64,000 nucleotides of DNA from Bacillota bacterium (GCA_017577945.1 PKQS01000009.1:186001-250000); one strand, 5' to 3'. Shown: positions 1-8,565, counted from the stretch's first letter. Notes: generated from the letters alone by a model not told the origin. Made by a program: numbers and translations.

Positions 1-1
1 A

Positions 2-298
2 ACGTCGTTCGAGGAGCGGTTTCGCCGGGAAGACGCGGCCGGTGCGGACAGCGGGCGCGGCGAGGACGACGACGTCAGCTACTACCAAGGCGAGCGCATC
101 GACTTGGGCGACATCACGCGCGAGCACATCGCGCTGCAGCTGCCCATGAAGCCCATCTGCCGCGAAGACTGCCGGGGACTGTGCCCGCGTTGCGGTGCCA
201 ATCTCAACGAAACGCAGTGCAACTGCCGGCTCGACGACATCGATCCTCGCCTGGCCGTGTTGCAGGCCCTCGTGGACGAGCGGTCGGAGGCCGAGTGA
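2..298 (+). CDS. DUF177 (YceD-like) family protein, C-terminal part
   Basis: The reading frame is open from the window edge and ends at TGA 296-298, so only the C-terminal 98 residues are present. It carries the cysteine-rich tail typical of DUF177/YceD proteins (PICREDCRGLCPRCG followed by CNC), a probable metal-binding knuckle. It sits directly upstream of rpmF, the usual place for this family, which is co-transcribed with rpmF and the plsX/fab genes in many bacteria. In E. coli and plants the family is linked to 23S rRNA accumulation; the role here is inferred only. The N-terminus lies outside the window. Confidence 0.85.
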   Translation, partial: TSFEERFRREDAAGADSGRGEDDDVSYYQGERIDLGDITREHIALQLPMKPICREDCRGLCPRCGANLNETQCNCRLDDIDPRLAVLQALVDERSEAE

Positions 299-337
299 AG
301 TCGCGTCGACGGTTGGACGAAACGGAGGTTGAAGACG

Positions 338-526
338 GTGGCGGTTCCGAAGCGACACGTCTCTCGCTGGCGCAGGCGGATGCGCCGCTCCCAGCAGAAG
401 CTGTCCGGGCCCACGGTCGTGCGTTGCGACCATTGCCATGAACCGAAGCTGTCGCACGGCGTCTGCCCCTCGTGCGGCTATTACCGCGGGCGGCAGATCC
501 TCGCGGTGAAGAAGAACGAAGGGTAA
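338..526 (+). CDS. rpmF: 50S ribosomal protein L32
   Basis: A small basic protein of 62 residues beginning MAVPKRHVSRWRRR, the standard L32 N-terminus. Four cysteines in two CxxC pairs (residues 30, 33, 43, 46) make a zinc ribbon, so this is the zinc-binding C+ form. I chose GTG 338 because GGAGG at 324-328 lies 9 bases upstream; a TTG at 329 would touch that site. It lies between the DUF177 gene and plsX, the conserved rpmF-plsX linkage that ties ribosome synthesis to phospholipid synthesis. Confidence 0.95.
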   Translation: MAVPKRHVSRWRRRMRRSQQKLSGPTVVRCDHCHEPKLSHGVCPSCGYYRGRQILAVKKNEG

Positions 527-535
527 GCTCGGTTC

Positions 536-1591
536 ATGTCCTCTTCGGGCGAAAGCTTCCGCATCGCCGGGCGGGCGGTGCGCATCGCGCTGGATGCCGC
601 GGGCGGCGACCGGGCGCCGGAGGAGACGGTGCACGGCGCGCTGGCGGCTGTTCGTGATTTGGGCGTGCAGGTGACCCTCGTCGGCGACGAGGGCGCGATT
701 CACCGCACCCTGGGCGGCCAGCGGTTGCCCGAAGGCGTGACCGTCGTGCACGCGCCGGACGTGGTGACGATGGACGACGAGCCGGCGCGGGCCGTGCGAA
801 AGAAGCGGCAATCCTCGATCGTCGTCGCTGCACAGCTTGTGCGCGCACAACAAGCCGACGCGCTCGTCAGCGCCGGAAATACCGGCGCGACGATGGCGGC
901 CGGCCTTTTTCATATCGGCCGCGCCGCGGGGGTGGAGCGTCCGGCCATCGCCACGCCCATGCCCACCGAGACGGGCTTTTGTTTCATTATTGACGCGGGC
1001 GCCAACGCGGAGGTGCGGCCCGAACACTTGCACCAGTTCGCCCACATGGGCGCCGTGTACGTGCGGGAAGTGTTCGGCGTCCAAGAGCCGCGCGTCGGCC
1101 TGCTGAACGTCGGCGAAGAGCCGTCGAAGGGCACCAAAGTCGTGCGCGAGGCATACGAGCTGCTGCGCAGCGATCCCGCGCTGCGCTTCGTCGGCAACGT
1201 GGAAGGCAGCGACGTGCCGGCCGGGAAAGCGGACGTGGTGGTTTGCGACGGCTTTGCCGGCAACATCGTGCTGAAGCTGGCCGAGGGCATCGCGGCGACG
1301 ATCTTTCAATTCCTGCGCCGCGAGGTGTTCGCCAGCGGGCGCGGGAAGCTGGCCGGGCTGCTGGTGCGGCCGGGGCTGCGGCGCGTCCGGAACCGGCTGG
1401 ATTACGCAGAGTATGGCGGCGCGCCGCTGCTGGGGCTGGAGGGGACGGTCATCATCGCCCACGGGAAGTCGGATCGGCGGGCCATCCGCAACGCCATCCG
1501 GGCGGCCGCGGCCGCCGTGCAGAGCGACGTGCCGGCGCGCATCCGCGCGGCCATGGCGCAACTTTCCGGGCAGCAAGGAGCGCAGGCATGA
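536..1591 (+). CDS. plsX: phosphate acyltransferase PlsX
   Basis: PlsX converts acyl-ACP and phosphate to acyl-phosphate, the first step of phosphatidic acid synthesis in the PlsX/PlsY pathway; it is a peripheral membrane enzyme. The protein has 351 residues with the family motifs IALDAAGGDRAPE near the N-terminus, VSAGNTGA and VVVCDGFAGNIVLKL. ATG 536 gives about 14 residues before the usual start; GTG 578 (MRIALDAAGGD) is an alternative, although neither has a strong ribosome site. Its stop overlaps the fabH start (ATGA). No fapR regulator gene precedes it, unlike in Bacillus. Confidence 0.95.
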   Translation: MSSSGESFRIAGRAVRIALDAAGGDRAPEETVHGALAAVRDLGVQVTLVGDEGAIHRTLGGQRLPEGVTVVHAPDVVTMDDEPARAVRKKRQSSIVVAAQLVRAQQADALVSAGNTGATMAAGLFHIGRAAGVERPAIATPMPTETGFCFIIDAGANAEVRPEHLHQFAHMGAVYVREVFGVQEPRVGLLNVGEEPSKGTKVVREAYELLRSDPALRFVGNVEGSDVPAGKADVVVCDGFAGNIVLKLAEGIAATIFQFLRREVFASGRGKLAGLLVRPGLRRVRNRLDYAEYGGAPLLGLEGTVIIAHGKSDRRAIRNAIRAAAAAVQSDVPARIRAAMAQLSGQQGAQA

Positions 1592-2595
1592 GACCGACGG
1601 GCATTTTGGGCATCGGGTACGCCGTGCCCGAGCGCAGGCTGACCAACGCGGACCTGGAAAAGATGGTGGACACGTCCGACGAGTGGATCACGACCAGAAC
1701 GGGGATCAAGGAGCGGCGCATCGCCGCGCCCGGTGAGGCCACTTCCGACTGGGCGGTGCGGGCCGGCGCCAAGGCGCTGGCCCACGCAGGCGTGTCGCCC
1801 GAGGAAATCGACTTGGTCATCGTCGCCACGGCCACGGGCGACTACGTGGTGCCTTCGACGGCCAGCATTGTGCAGCACCGCCTGGGCATCCCGTCCGCGG
1901 CGGCCTACGATTTGGGCGCGGGCTGCTCGGGCTTCGTGTACGCGCTGGACCAAGCCTGGCACGCCGTGCGCTCGGGCGGCTACAACAAGGCGCTGGTCAT
2001 CGGCGCCGACTTGATCAGCCGCATCGTCAACTGGCAAGACCGTTCCACCTGCGTTTTGTTCGGCGACGGCGCGGGCGCCGTGGTGGTGGGCGAAACGGAG
2101 CCCGGCTACGGCGTGCTGGCCACCTATTTGGGCAGCGACGGATCGGGCGCGCCGTTCCTGTGCGTTCCGGCGGGCGGCTCGCGGCGGCCGGCGACCGCGG
2201 AGACGGTTCAGGCCGGCGAGCATTTCCTGCGCATGGTGGGCAACGAAGTATTCAAGTTCGCCGTACGCATCATGGAAGAAGCCACGCTGGAAGTGCTGCG
2301 GCGCGCAGGACTTGCGACTGACGACATCGACTTGTTCGTACCCCATCAAGCCAACATTCGCATCATCGACGCCGCGGCCAAGCGCTTGGGCGTGTCCGAC
2401 GAGCGCATCGTCGTTAACGTGCAGCGTTACGGCAACACGTCGGCCGCGTCGATTCCGATCGCGCTGGGCGAAGCGCTGGAAGAGGGGCGCCTGCGCCCGG
2501 GACACTTGGTGGTTTGCGTCGGGTTCGGCGCGGGCCTGACCTGGGGCGCCGCCGCCTTGCGCTGGAGCGCGGCGCCGGCGGGGGGAGCGGCATGA
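1588..2595 (+). CDS. fabH: beta-ketoacyl-ACP synthase III
   Basis: FabH condenses acetyl-CoA or branched short acyl-CoA with malonyl-ACP to start fatty-acid synthesis. The protein has 335 residues. The Cys-His-Asn triad is visible as C113 (LGAGCSGF), H253 (VPHQANIRI) and N283 (RYGNTSAASIP). ATG 1588 is chosen because AAGGAG at 1575-1580 lies 7 bases upstream, the ATG overlaps the plsX stop, and it yields the typical N-terminus (TGILGIGYAVPE). The frame stays open further upstream but that extension lies inside plsX. Cytosolic; first of the fab genes of the unit. Confidence 0.96.
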   Translation: MRPTGILGIGYAVPERRLTNADLEKMVDTSDEWITTRTGIKERRIAAPGEATSDWAVRAGAKALAHAGVSPEEIDLVIVATATGDYVVPSTASIVQHRLGIPSAAAYDLGAGCSGFVYALDQAWHAVRSGGYNKALVIGADLISRIVNWQDRSTCVLFGDGAGAVVVGETEPGYGVLATYLGSDGSGAPFLCVPAGGSRRPATAETVQAGEHFLRMVGNEVFKFAVRIMEEATLEVLRRAGLATDDIDLFVPHQANIRIIDAAAKRLGVSDERIVVNVQRYGNTSAASIPIALGEALEEGRLRPGHLVVCVGFGAGLTWGAAALRWSAAPAGGAA

Positions 2596-3542
2596 GCCGA
2601 GAACGCATCGCCTTCGTCTTTCCCGGTCAAGGCTCGCAAGCCGTCGGGATGGGGCGGGATCTGTACGAGAATTACGCGGCGGCGCGGGCCGTGTTCGACG
2701 CCGCGGACGAAGCGCTGGGCTTTCCGCTGAGCCGGCTTTGCTTCGAAGGCCCGGCCGAGGAGCTGCAGCTGACGTACAACACGCAGCCGGCGCTGCTGAC
2801 GGTGAGCGTGGCGGCGCTGCGGGTGCTGGAAGAGCACGGCGTGGCGCCGGACGTCGTCGCGGGCCACAGCCTGGGCGAATACAGCGCGCTCGTGGCGGCG
2901 GGAGCGCTGTCCTTCGAGGACGCCGTCCGGCTCGTGCGGCTGCGGGGCCAGTTCATGAACGACGCGGTGCCGGCCGGCACGGGGGGCATGGGGGCCATCC
3001 TCGGGTTGGACGCGGGCGTCGTCGAGCGGCTGTGCGCGCAGGTGGAAGACGGCGTCGTGGAACCGGCCACGTACAACTGCCCCGGCCAGGTGGTCGTCGC
3101 AGGCCACGTCGCGGCGGTCGACCGCTGTTTGGCGCTGGCGCTGGAGGCGGGCGCCAGGAAAGTGCAGCGGCTCAACGTCAGCGGGCCTTTCCACTGCTCG
3201 CTGCTGCAGCCCGCGGGTGAACGCCTGGCGGAGGCGCTGGAGGGCGTCGTCATCCGGGATCCGCGCATCCCCGTTATCGCCAACGTGGACGCACAGCCGG
3301 TCGCGTCGGCCGCAGCCATTAAGCAGGCCCTCATCGAGCAGGTGAGCAAGCCGGTGCTGTGGGAGCAGACGGTGCGCCGCCTGCTGGCGGACGGCGTCAC
3401 GCTCATGATCGAGGTCGGCGAAGGGCGCACGCTGTGCGGCCTGGCCAAGCGCATCGATCGCGACCTCGAATGCCTGGCCTGCGGCGACAAGAGCGGCGTC
3501 GAGCAAGTGCTGGCGCGGCTCGGAAAGGGGGAGGCGCAATGA
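2592..3542 (+). CDS. fabD: malonyl-CoA:ACP transacylase
   Basis: FabD moves malonyl from CoA to acyl carrier protein to supply elongation. The 316-residue protein starts [20 protein letters not shown]. The catalytic serine is S93 in GHSLGEY and the histidine is H201 in GPFHCSLL. The ATG at 2592 overlaps the fabH stop as ATGA, so translation is probably coupled. Length and motifs are those of the standalone bacterial enzyme. Confidence 0.96.
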   Translation: MSRERIAFVFPGQGSQAVGMGRDLYENYAAARAVFDAADEALGFPLSRLCFEGPAEELQLTYNTQPALLTVSVAALRVLEEHGVAPDVVAGHSLGEYSALVAAGALSFEDAVRLVRLRGQFMNDAVPAGTGGMGAILGLDAGVVERLCAQVEDGVVEPATYNCPGQVVVAGHVAAVDRCLALALEAGARKVQRLNVSGPFHCSLLQPAGERLAEALEGVVIRDPRIPVIANVDAQPVASAAAIKQALIEQVSKPVLWEQTVRRLLADGVTLMIEVGEGRTLCGLAKRIDRDLECLACGDKSGVEQVLARLGKGEAQ

Positions 3543-4276
3543 GACTGTCAGGGAGGACGGCGGTCGTTACGGGCAGCACGCGGGGCATCGGCCGGGCCAT
3601 CGCGGAGGGGCTGGCGCGGGAAGGAGCGTTCGTCGTCGTGTCGGGCCGCAGCCGGGAACAGGCCGAGCAGGTGGCGGCCGAACTGGTTGCGGCGGGCGGC
3701 CAGGCCATCGGCGTGGCCGCGGACGTGGCCAACCCGGAGTCGGCGGAAGCCCTCATCCAAGCGGCGCTGAACGCCACGGGCCGGCTCGACATTTTGGTCA
3801 ACAACGCGGGCATTACGCGGGACAACCTGTTTGTCCGCATGAAACGGGACGAGTGGGAAGCCGTGCTTGACGTCAACTTGCACGGCGCTTACAATTGTAC
3901 ACGAGCCGCCGTCAGGCCCATGTTGAAGCAGCGTTACGGCCGCATCGTCAACATTTCGTCGGTCGTCGCGCTGACGGGCAACGTGGGCCAGGCCAACTAC
4001 GCGGCGTCCAAGGCGGCGCTGATCGGGTTCACCAAGAGCTTGGCCCGAGAACTGGCGAGCCGCAACATCACCGTCAACGTTGTGGCGCCCGGGTACATTC
4101 GTTCCGACATGACCGACGCGTTGAGCGACGAGATTAAGCAGAAGCTGCTGGCGCAAATCCCCATGGGGCGCGTGGGAGAACCCGAAGAGGTTGCCCACGC
4201 GGTGCTGTTTTTGGTCGACGAAGCAGCCAGCTATATCACGGGTCAGACCATCGTCGTCGACGGCGGTCTGTCGTGA
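3539..4276 (+). CDS. fabG: 3-oxoacyl-ACP reductase
   Basis: FabG is the NADPH-dependent reductase of the elongation cycle. The 245-residue short-chain dehydrogenase has the cofactor motif [11 protein letters not shown], the NNAG motif, and the catalytic S141, Y154 and K158 (NYAASK), plus the C-terminal [14 protein letters not shown] 3539 overlaps the fabD stop as ATGA and is preceded by GGGGGAGG. No enoyl reductase or fabZ is present in the block, so those steps must be encoded elsewhere. Confidence 0.96.
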   Translation: MRLSGRTAVVTGSTRGIGRAIAEGLAREGAFVVVSGRSREQAEQVAAELVAAGGQAIGVAADVANPESAEALIQAALNATGRLDILVNNAGITRDNLFVRMKRDEWEAVLDVNLHGAYNCTRAAVRPMLKQRYGRIVNISSVVALTGNVGQANYAASKAALIGFTKSLARELASRNITVNVVAPGYIRSDMTDALSDEIKQKLLAQIPMGRVGEPEEVAHAVLFLVDEAASYITGQTIVVDGGLS

Positions 4277-4313
4277 CCCGGTGCCCGGCGGTGGGACAAG
4301 GAGGTGAAGGCGG

Positions 4314-4553
4314 ATGGACATTATGGAACAAGTCAAGCAGATTATTGTCGAGCAGCTGAACGTGTCGGAAGACCAAGTGGTGCCGTCCGCGTCTTTCGTC
4401 GACGATCTGGGTGCCGATTCGCTGGACATCGTCGAGCTGATCATGGAGTTTGAGGAGAAGTTCGACCTGGAAATCCCGGATGAGGACGCCGAAGGCATCG
4501 TGACGGTGGGCGACGCCGTCCGGTACATCGAAAGCCGCCTCGGCTCCAATTAA
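4314..4553 (+). CDS. acpP: acyl carrier protein
   Basis: A 79-residue acidic protein with the DSL phosphopantetheine site in [12 protein letters not shown]; the attachment serine is S36. It carries the growing acyl chain for FabH, FabD, FabG, FabF and PlsX, all encoded around it. An excellent ribosome site, AAGGAGGTG at 4298-4306, fits the high expression expected. A hairpin follows the stop. Confidence 0.97.
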   Translation: MDIMEQVKQIIVEQLNVSEDQVVPSASFVDDLGADSLDIVELIMEFEEKFDLEIPDEDAEGIVTVGDAVRYIESRLGSN

Positions 4554-4568
4554 CCCCCACGATCCGCC

Positions 4569-4600
4569 AGCGCGCCGGGATCGGCGCGCTGCTTGTTCTT
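4569..4600 (+). terminator. possible intrinsic terminator or attenuator after acpP
   Basis: A perfect 8-bp stem AGCGCGCC/GGCGCGCT (4569-4576 with 4583-4590) with a 6-base loop is followed by GCTTGTTCTTGT, a weak T-rich tail. It could end part of the transcripts after the abundant acpP message and lower fabF expression. The tail is not a clean T run, so termination may be partial. Confidence 0.45.
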
Positions 4601-4636
4601 GTATCACCGTGTGCTCCGGCTAGCGAGGTGAGCTCT

Positions 4637-5875
4637 TTGAAAAAACGCGTCGTCGTCACGGGGGTGGGGGTTGTCAGTCCCTTCGGCGTCGGCAAAGACG
4701 TCCTCTGGGAGTCCCTCCTGGCGGGCAAATCGGCGGTTCGTCCTATTTCACGCTTCGACGCGTCCCAATTCACGACACGGTTCGCCGCGGAAGTCGTCGA
4801 TTTTGACCCGGAGCAGTTCATGGACAAGAAGGACGCCCGGCGCTTTGATCGGTTCGTCCAGTACGCGTGGGCCGGCGCGCGCCTGGCGCTGGAGGACGCG
4901 GGGCTGGACGTGACCAAGATGGACCGCGAACGGATGGGCGTCCTCATCGGCTCAGGCATCGGCGGCATCGAGACGCTGGAGCAGCAGGTGCGCGTGCTGG
5001 TGGAGCGCGGGCCTTCCCGCGTCAGCCCGTTTCTCGTGCCGATGATGATCCCCGACATGGCGTCCGGATACGTCTCCATTCAGACCGGCGCCAAAGCGCA
5101 CAACGCCTGCACCGTGACCGCCTGCGCTACCGGGTCCAACGCCATCGGCGACGCGGCCCGCATCATCGAGCGCGGCGACGCGGACGTCATGATTGCCGGG
5201 GGTGCGGAAGCGTCGGTCACGCCCTTGTCGCTGGCGGGATTTGCGGCGGCGCGTGCGCTGTCGACGCGCAACGACGACCCGCAGCGGGCGTCGCGGCCGT
5301 TCGACGCGGAACGGGACGGGTTCGTGCTCGGCGAAGGCGCGGGCATTCTGATTCTCGAGAGCGAGGAACACGCGCGGGCCCGCGGGGCGCGCATCTACGG
5401 CGAAGTGGCCGGCTACGGCTGTACGGGCGACGCCTACCACATCACGCAGCCGGCGCCCGAAGGCGAGGGCGCGTACCGGGCCATGAAGCTGGCGCTGGAA
5501 GACGCCGGCGTGCGGCCGGAGGACGTCGATTACATCAACGCCCACGGCACGTCGACGGAGTACAACGACTACTTTGAGACGCTGGCCATCAAGCGGGTGT
5601 TCGGCGAAGCCGCGTACCGCGTCCCCATTAGCTCCACCAAGTCCATGACGGGCCATCTGCTGGGGGCCGCCGGCGCCGTGGAAGCCATCGTTTGCCTGCT
5701 GGCCATGCAGCACGGGGTCATCCCGCCCACCATCAACTACGAGCACCCGGATCCGCGCTGCGACTTGGATTACGTGCCCAACGAGAAGCGGGAAGCTCGC
5801 GTCAACATAGCCATGTCCAACTCGTTCGGTTTCGGCGGGCACAACGCGGTGCTCGTGTTCCGGAAAGTGACCTGA
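4637..5875 (+). CDS. fabF: beta-ketoacyl-ACP synthase II
   Basis: FabF elongates acyl-ACP with malonyl-ACP. The Cys-His-His triad is C163 (TACATGS), H303 (NAHGTST) and H340 (MTGHLLG). I prefer TTG 4637 (MKKRVVVTG, 412 residues, the usual FabF length): GAGGTGA at 4625-4631 lies 5 bases upstream, whereas GTG 4628 falls inside that ribosome site. It is separated from acpP by a hairpin and followed almost immediately by rnc. Confidence 0.96.
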   Translation: MKKRVVVTGVGVVSPFGVGKDVLWESLLAGKSAVRPISRFDASQFTTRFAAEVVDFDPEQFMDKKDARRFDRFVQYAWAGARLALEDAGLDVTKMDRERMGVLIGSGIGGIETLEQQVRVLVERGPSRVSPFLVPMMIPDMASGYVSIQTGAKAHNACTVTACATGSNAIGDAARIIERGDADVMIAGGAEASVTPLSLAGFAAARALSTRNDDPQRASRPFDAERDGFVLGEGAGILILESEEHARARGARIYGEVAGYGCTGDAYHITQPAPEGEGAYRAMKLALEDAGVRPEDVDYINAHGTSTEYNDYFETLAIKRVFGEAAYRVPISSTKSMTGHLLGAAGAVEAIVCLLAMQHGVIPPTINYEHPDPRCDLDYVPNEKREARVNIAMSNSFGFGGHNAVLVFRKVT

Positions 5876-5876
5876 G

Positions 5877-6647
5877 ATGACGGAGCACAAAGAACAGCAG
5901 CAACACGTGCCCGGCGCGGTGCCGGGATGGGAGGCTGGATTGGCCGACGCTCTGGGCGTCTGGCCGCATCCGGCCTCGCTTTTTCTTGAGGCGCTGACGC
6001 ATCCTTCGTATCCAGCCGAGGCGCCTCCGCCCAAGCCTGCCCACTACCAAAGACTGGAATTCATCGGCGACGCGGTCATTGGACTGGTGGCCGCTCATAT
6101 GCTGTGGCAACGGTTCCCCGCGCGCAGCGAAGGCGAGCTGGCGCGCATGCGGGCGGCGCTGGTCAACACCGGCGCGCTGGCCGAGGTCGCGCGGCAGCTC
6201 GGCCTGGGCCGCTGGCTGCGGATGGGGCGCGGGGAAGAGCTGTCGGGCGGCCGCGACCGGGATTCCACGCTGTGCGACGCGCTGGAGGCTGTCACCGGAG
6301 CGCTGTTCGTCGCGTACGGATGGGAGACGGCGGCCGCCTTCGTGCGGCGCATCTTGACGCCGGGCGTTGAGCGGCTCGCGGCCGACGACCAGCCCGTGGT
6401 CGACCCGAAGTCGCGCTTGCAGGAACTGCTGCAGCACGCCGGGGGAGAGGTGCCGGAGTACGAGCTGGTCGGGGTGGAAGGGCCGGACCACGCCCGGACG
6501 TTCACCGTCGTCGTGCGCTGGCAAGGCAAGGAGCTGGGCCGGGGGCGAGGGAGCTCGAAGAAGGCCGCCCAGCAGGAAGCGGCGGCCGACGCGCTGGCCC
6601 GGCTGCAGGCTTCAGAAGCTCCGGTGGAGCGCGACGATGCGCCCTAG
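5877..6647 (+). CDS. rnc: ribonuclease III
   Basis: RNase III cleaves double-stranded RNA in rRNA processing and mRNA decay. The 256-residue protein has the signature QRLEFIGDAVIG with E61 and D65, the second acidic pair D134 and E137 in DALEAVTGALF, and a C-terminal double-stranded-RNA-binding domain (about residues 180-248). It starts one base after the fabF stop. Its last 36 bases overlap the end of the convergent repressor gene on the other strand, so antisense effects at the 3' ends are possible. Confidence 0.95.
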   Translation: MTEHKEQQQHVPGAVPGWEAGLADALGVWPHPASLFLEALTHPSYPAEAPPPKPAHYQRLEFIGDAVIGLVAAHMLWQRFPARSEGELARMRAALVNTGALAEVARQLGLGRWLRMGRGEELSGGRDRDSTLCDALEAVTGALFVAYGWETAAAFVRRILTPGVERLAADDQPVVDPKSRLQELLQHAGGEVPEYELVGVEGPDHARTFTVVVRWQGKELGRGRGSSKKAAQQEAAADALARLQASEAPVERDDAP

Positions 6648-7208
6648 TACCGTTACTGCCCCGTGGAGCAACTCCGGCAGCGGCTTGCCCGTCACCGGGT
6701 GGACGTACAGCCGCCGGGGTCCCACGTAGATGCGGCACAAGCGGGGCGGCTCGGCGCCGCACCGCACCAGCACCAAGTCGCCGTCGCTCGGCTCCTCTTC
6801 CGGGTCGACGAGAAGCACGTCGTTGCGCTCGACCAGCGGCCGGTAGTCGTCGGACTCCGCGGTGACGGCGAAGGCGTCGGGGCTCACCGTGCGCGTGGTA
6901 AGGACGTAGTCGATGGGAGCACCGGCGGGCGACCGTTCCGCCGCCAGGAGGGGCAGCTCGGCGACGTGGCGGGCGCGAAACGGCATGGTACCGCGGCCGG
7001 AGCGGAGGGCGATGCGGTACTCGCCCGTCAACACGGCGGTGCGGAACTCGTTCAGCCCGGCGAAGCCGGCCTTGTGCAGCCAGTAGTATACGCTGCGCTC
7101 CTGGGAGAAGCCGAGCGCACGCGCCAGCTCCCGGGCCGTGACGGTGGGATGCGTGAGGATCATTTCGGCCATGGCGTTGACGTAGTCGTGGCGTTCCGTC
7201 TCGGTCAT
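6612..7208 (-). CDS. LexA/S24-like transcriptional regulator, probably non-cleaving
   Basis: A 198-residue protein with an N-terminal helix-turn-helix (about residues 20-45, TARELARALGFSQERSVYYW) and a C-terminal half like the S24/LexA peptidase fold. The nucleophile region reads AESDDYRPLVERND, where the serine may be kept, but the place of the catalytic lysine (VKR in LexA) reads LCRI, so self-cleavage looks unlikely. ATG 7208 has no clear ribosome site; TTG 7232, preceded by AAAGG, is an alternative start. It is divergent from spoVS and convergent with rnc and is not part of the conserved rnc-smc order, so it looks like an insertion. Its targets are unknown; the shared upstream region suggests autoregulation or control of spoVS. 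Confidence 0.7.
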   Translation of the reverse strand: MTETERHDYVNAMAEMILTHPTVTARELARALGFSQERSVYYWLHKAGFAGLNEFRTAVLTGEYRIALRSGRGTMPFRARHVAELPLLAAERSPAGAPIDYVLTTRTVSPDAFAVTAESDDYRPLVERNDVLLVDPEEEPSDGDLVLVRCGAEPPRLCRIYVGPRRLYVHPVTGKPLPELLHGAVTVLGRIVALHRSF

Positions 7209-7494
7209 GGGGCGAAAGTTGGAAACCGGCAAGCCGAAAACCTTTACACTGGACCAGCCAAAAATGGCCGCGGAGCGGCGAAATATGTACAGAAATCGTG
7301 TAATACCCCGGAAGGCGCGCGGGGAAGACGACAGTGAACAGGCAGGTAAATAGCGGACTATGGTAGAAAATTGATTACTGTACAATTGAACGAAAGAACG
7401 GGGGTGAATGCATATATTGGACGACACCCGTATGAGCGCCAAGGTCGGCGGAGTGCGGCGAGGCGCAGGTGCATCGAAGGAGGAGTCGCCCAAG
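7209..7494. promoter_or_regulatory. divergent control region between the S24-like regulator and spoVS
   Basis: This AT-richer stretch separates the two divergent genes. It holds a sigma-H-like promoter for spoVS (7342-7369), a short inverted repeat TACA-N7-TGTA within TACAGAAATCGTGTA, a GC hairpin (7267-7279) followed on the minus strand by CATTTTT, and the motif GAACGAAAGAACG just before spoVS. Any of these could be the operator of the regulator; none matches a known LexA box. Bases 7408-7494 stay open in the spoVS frame. Confidence 0.5.
7342..7369 (+). promoter_or_regulatory. candidate sigma-H promoter of spoVS
   Basis: GCAGGTAA (7342-7349) fits the -35 consensus RnAGGwwW and GTAGAAA (7363-7369) fits RnnGAAT at 6 of 7 positions. 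The spacer is 13 bases, one longer than usual. spoVS is a sigma-H gene in Bacillus subtilis, which makes the match plausible, and a sigma-H-like factor is encoded just downstream. Confidence 0.45.
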
Positions 7495-7755
7495 GTGGAA
7501 GTGCTCAAGGTTTCCGCTACGTCCAAGCCGAAGGCGGTCGCCGGCGCGCTGGCGGCGGTGGTACGGGAAAAGGGTGTGGTGGAGATTCAGGCGGTGGGAG
7601 CCGGCGCGGTGAACCAGGGCGTGAAAGCCATCGCCATCGCGCGCGGGTTCGTCGCTCCCAACGGCATCGACCTGGTGTGCGTCCCGGCGTTCAGCGAGAT
7701 CGAGATCGACGGCGAGGAGCGGACGGCCATCCGGTTCATCGTCGGGCCTCGCTGA
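7495..7755 (+). CDS. spoVS: stage V sporulation protein S
   Basis: A small Alba-like protein affecting sporulation and septation in Bacillus. From GTG 7495 it is 86 residues (MEVLKVSATSKPKAV to AIRFIVGPR), exactly the family length, with the conserved core AIARGFVAPNGIDLVCVPAF. AAGGAGG at 7477-7483 lies 11 bases upstream. A second possible start further upstream (TTG 7417 behind GGGGGTG, or ATG 7408) would add about 26-29 residues not seen in the family. It lies in the insertion between rnc and smc. It is good evidence for a spore-forming or related Bacillota host. Confidence 0.93.
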   Translation: MEVLKVSATSKPKAVAGALAAVVREKGVVEIQAVGAGAVNQGVKAIAIARGFVAPNGIDLVCVPAFSEIEIDGEERTAIRFIVGPR

Positions 7756-7844
7756 CGCCGCGCCGGTGCTTGGACATATGTTTCCCATGCCGGCCATATA
7801 AGTGTGCCAAGGACGGGCTACGGCTGCCACAGGGAGGTGCCACC

Positions 7845-8543
7845 ATGCCGCATGACGCCAATCAGGCGGCAGACTTGGCCCTGGTCGCTCGCGTGCGGGC
7901 CGGCGACGGGGCGGCCCGCGAGGAGCTGATCAGGAAGTACACGCCCATGGTGAAACATATCGTCCGGCACCATGCCGCGGGTTTCCTGGACTTCGACGAT
8001 CTGACCCAGGAGGGACTCATCGGGCTGTTGGGGGCCATCGACGAGTACCGGCCCGAAGAGTTCGAGGTCAAGTTCAGCTCCTTCGCCTATCTGTGCATTC
8101 TCCGCAAGGTGTACAACGCCATTAAGCAAACGCGCGGGAACAAGCACCGCCTCTTGAACGAAGCGGTGTCGTTGCACAGCCCGGCGTTCGCCGACGAAAC
8201 GCGGACCGTGCTGGATCGGGTCGACGACGACGCGCAGCCCGACCCGTGCGACGTGGTGGCCGACAAGCTGATGGCGCAGCATCTGACGCGGCTGTTGCGC
8301 AACCACCTGTCGCTGCTGGAGTTCACCGTCGTGCAGCTGATGATGCAAGGATACACGGCCGCCGAGATTCAGCGGCTGGTGGGCGTCAAGGCGAAGACCG
8401 TCGACAACGCCCGGACGCGCGCGAAGTTGAAACTGCGGCGCATCGTGGAGCGGTACGGCTCGCTGTCGGACCCGGCGGTACCGCTCAAGCCGCGCCGCCG
8501 GCGCGACGTCTACGGGCACCTGCGGGCCGTGGCGCGCCGGTGA
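7845..8543 (+). CDS. sigma-70 family RNA polymerase sigma factor, sigma-H-like
   Basis: A 232-residue protein with region 2 (KYTPMVKHIVRHHAAG, then DFDDLTQEGLIGLLGAIDEY) and a region 4 helix-turn-helix (YTAAEIQRLVGVKAKTVDNA), lacking regions 1.1 and 3, as in the sigma-H/SigI size class. The phrasing FSSFAYLCILRKVYNAIKQT resembles sporulation sigma-H, but the usual sigH locus is elsewhere (near secE/nusG), so this may be a paralogue. The start ATG 7845 follows GGGAGGTG. It lies 89 bases after spoVS and may be co-transcribed with it. The basic tail (LKPRRRRDVYGHLRAVARR) is unusual. Confidence 0.8.
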   Translation: MPHDANQAADLALVARVRAGDGAAREELIRKYTPMVKHIVRHHAAGFLDFDDLTQEGLIGLLGAIDEYRPEEFEVKFSSFAYLCILRKVYNAIKQTRGNKHRLLNEAVSLHSPAFADETRTVLDRVDDDAQPDPCDVVADKLMAQHLTRLLRNHLSLLEFTVVQLMMQGYTAAEIQRLVGVKAKTVDNARTRAKLKLRRIVERYGSLSDPAVPLKPRRRRDVYGHLRAVARR

Positions 8544-8565
8544 ACGCTTCGGCGGCCGTGCCGCC

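Noticed and set aside
7770..7802. Promoter TTGGAC/TATAAG before the sigma-factor gene
   Set aside because: The spacer is 21 bases, too long for a normal sigma-A promoter; kept only as a remote possibility.
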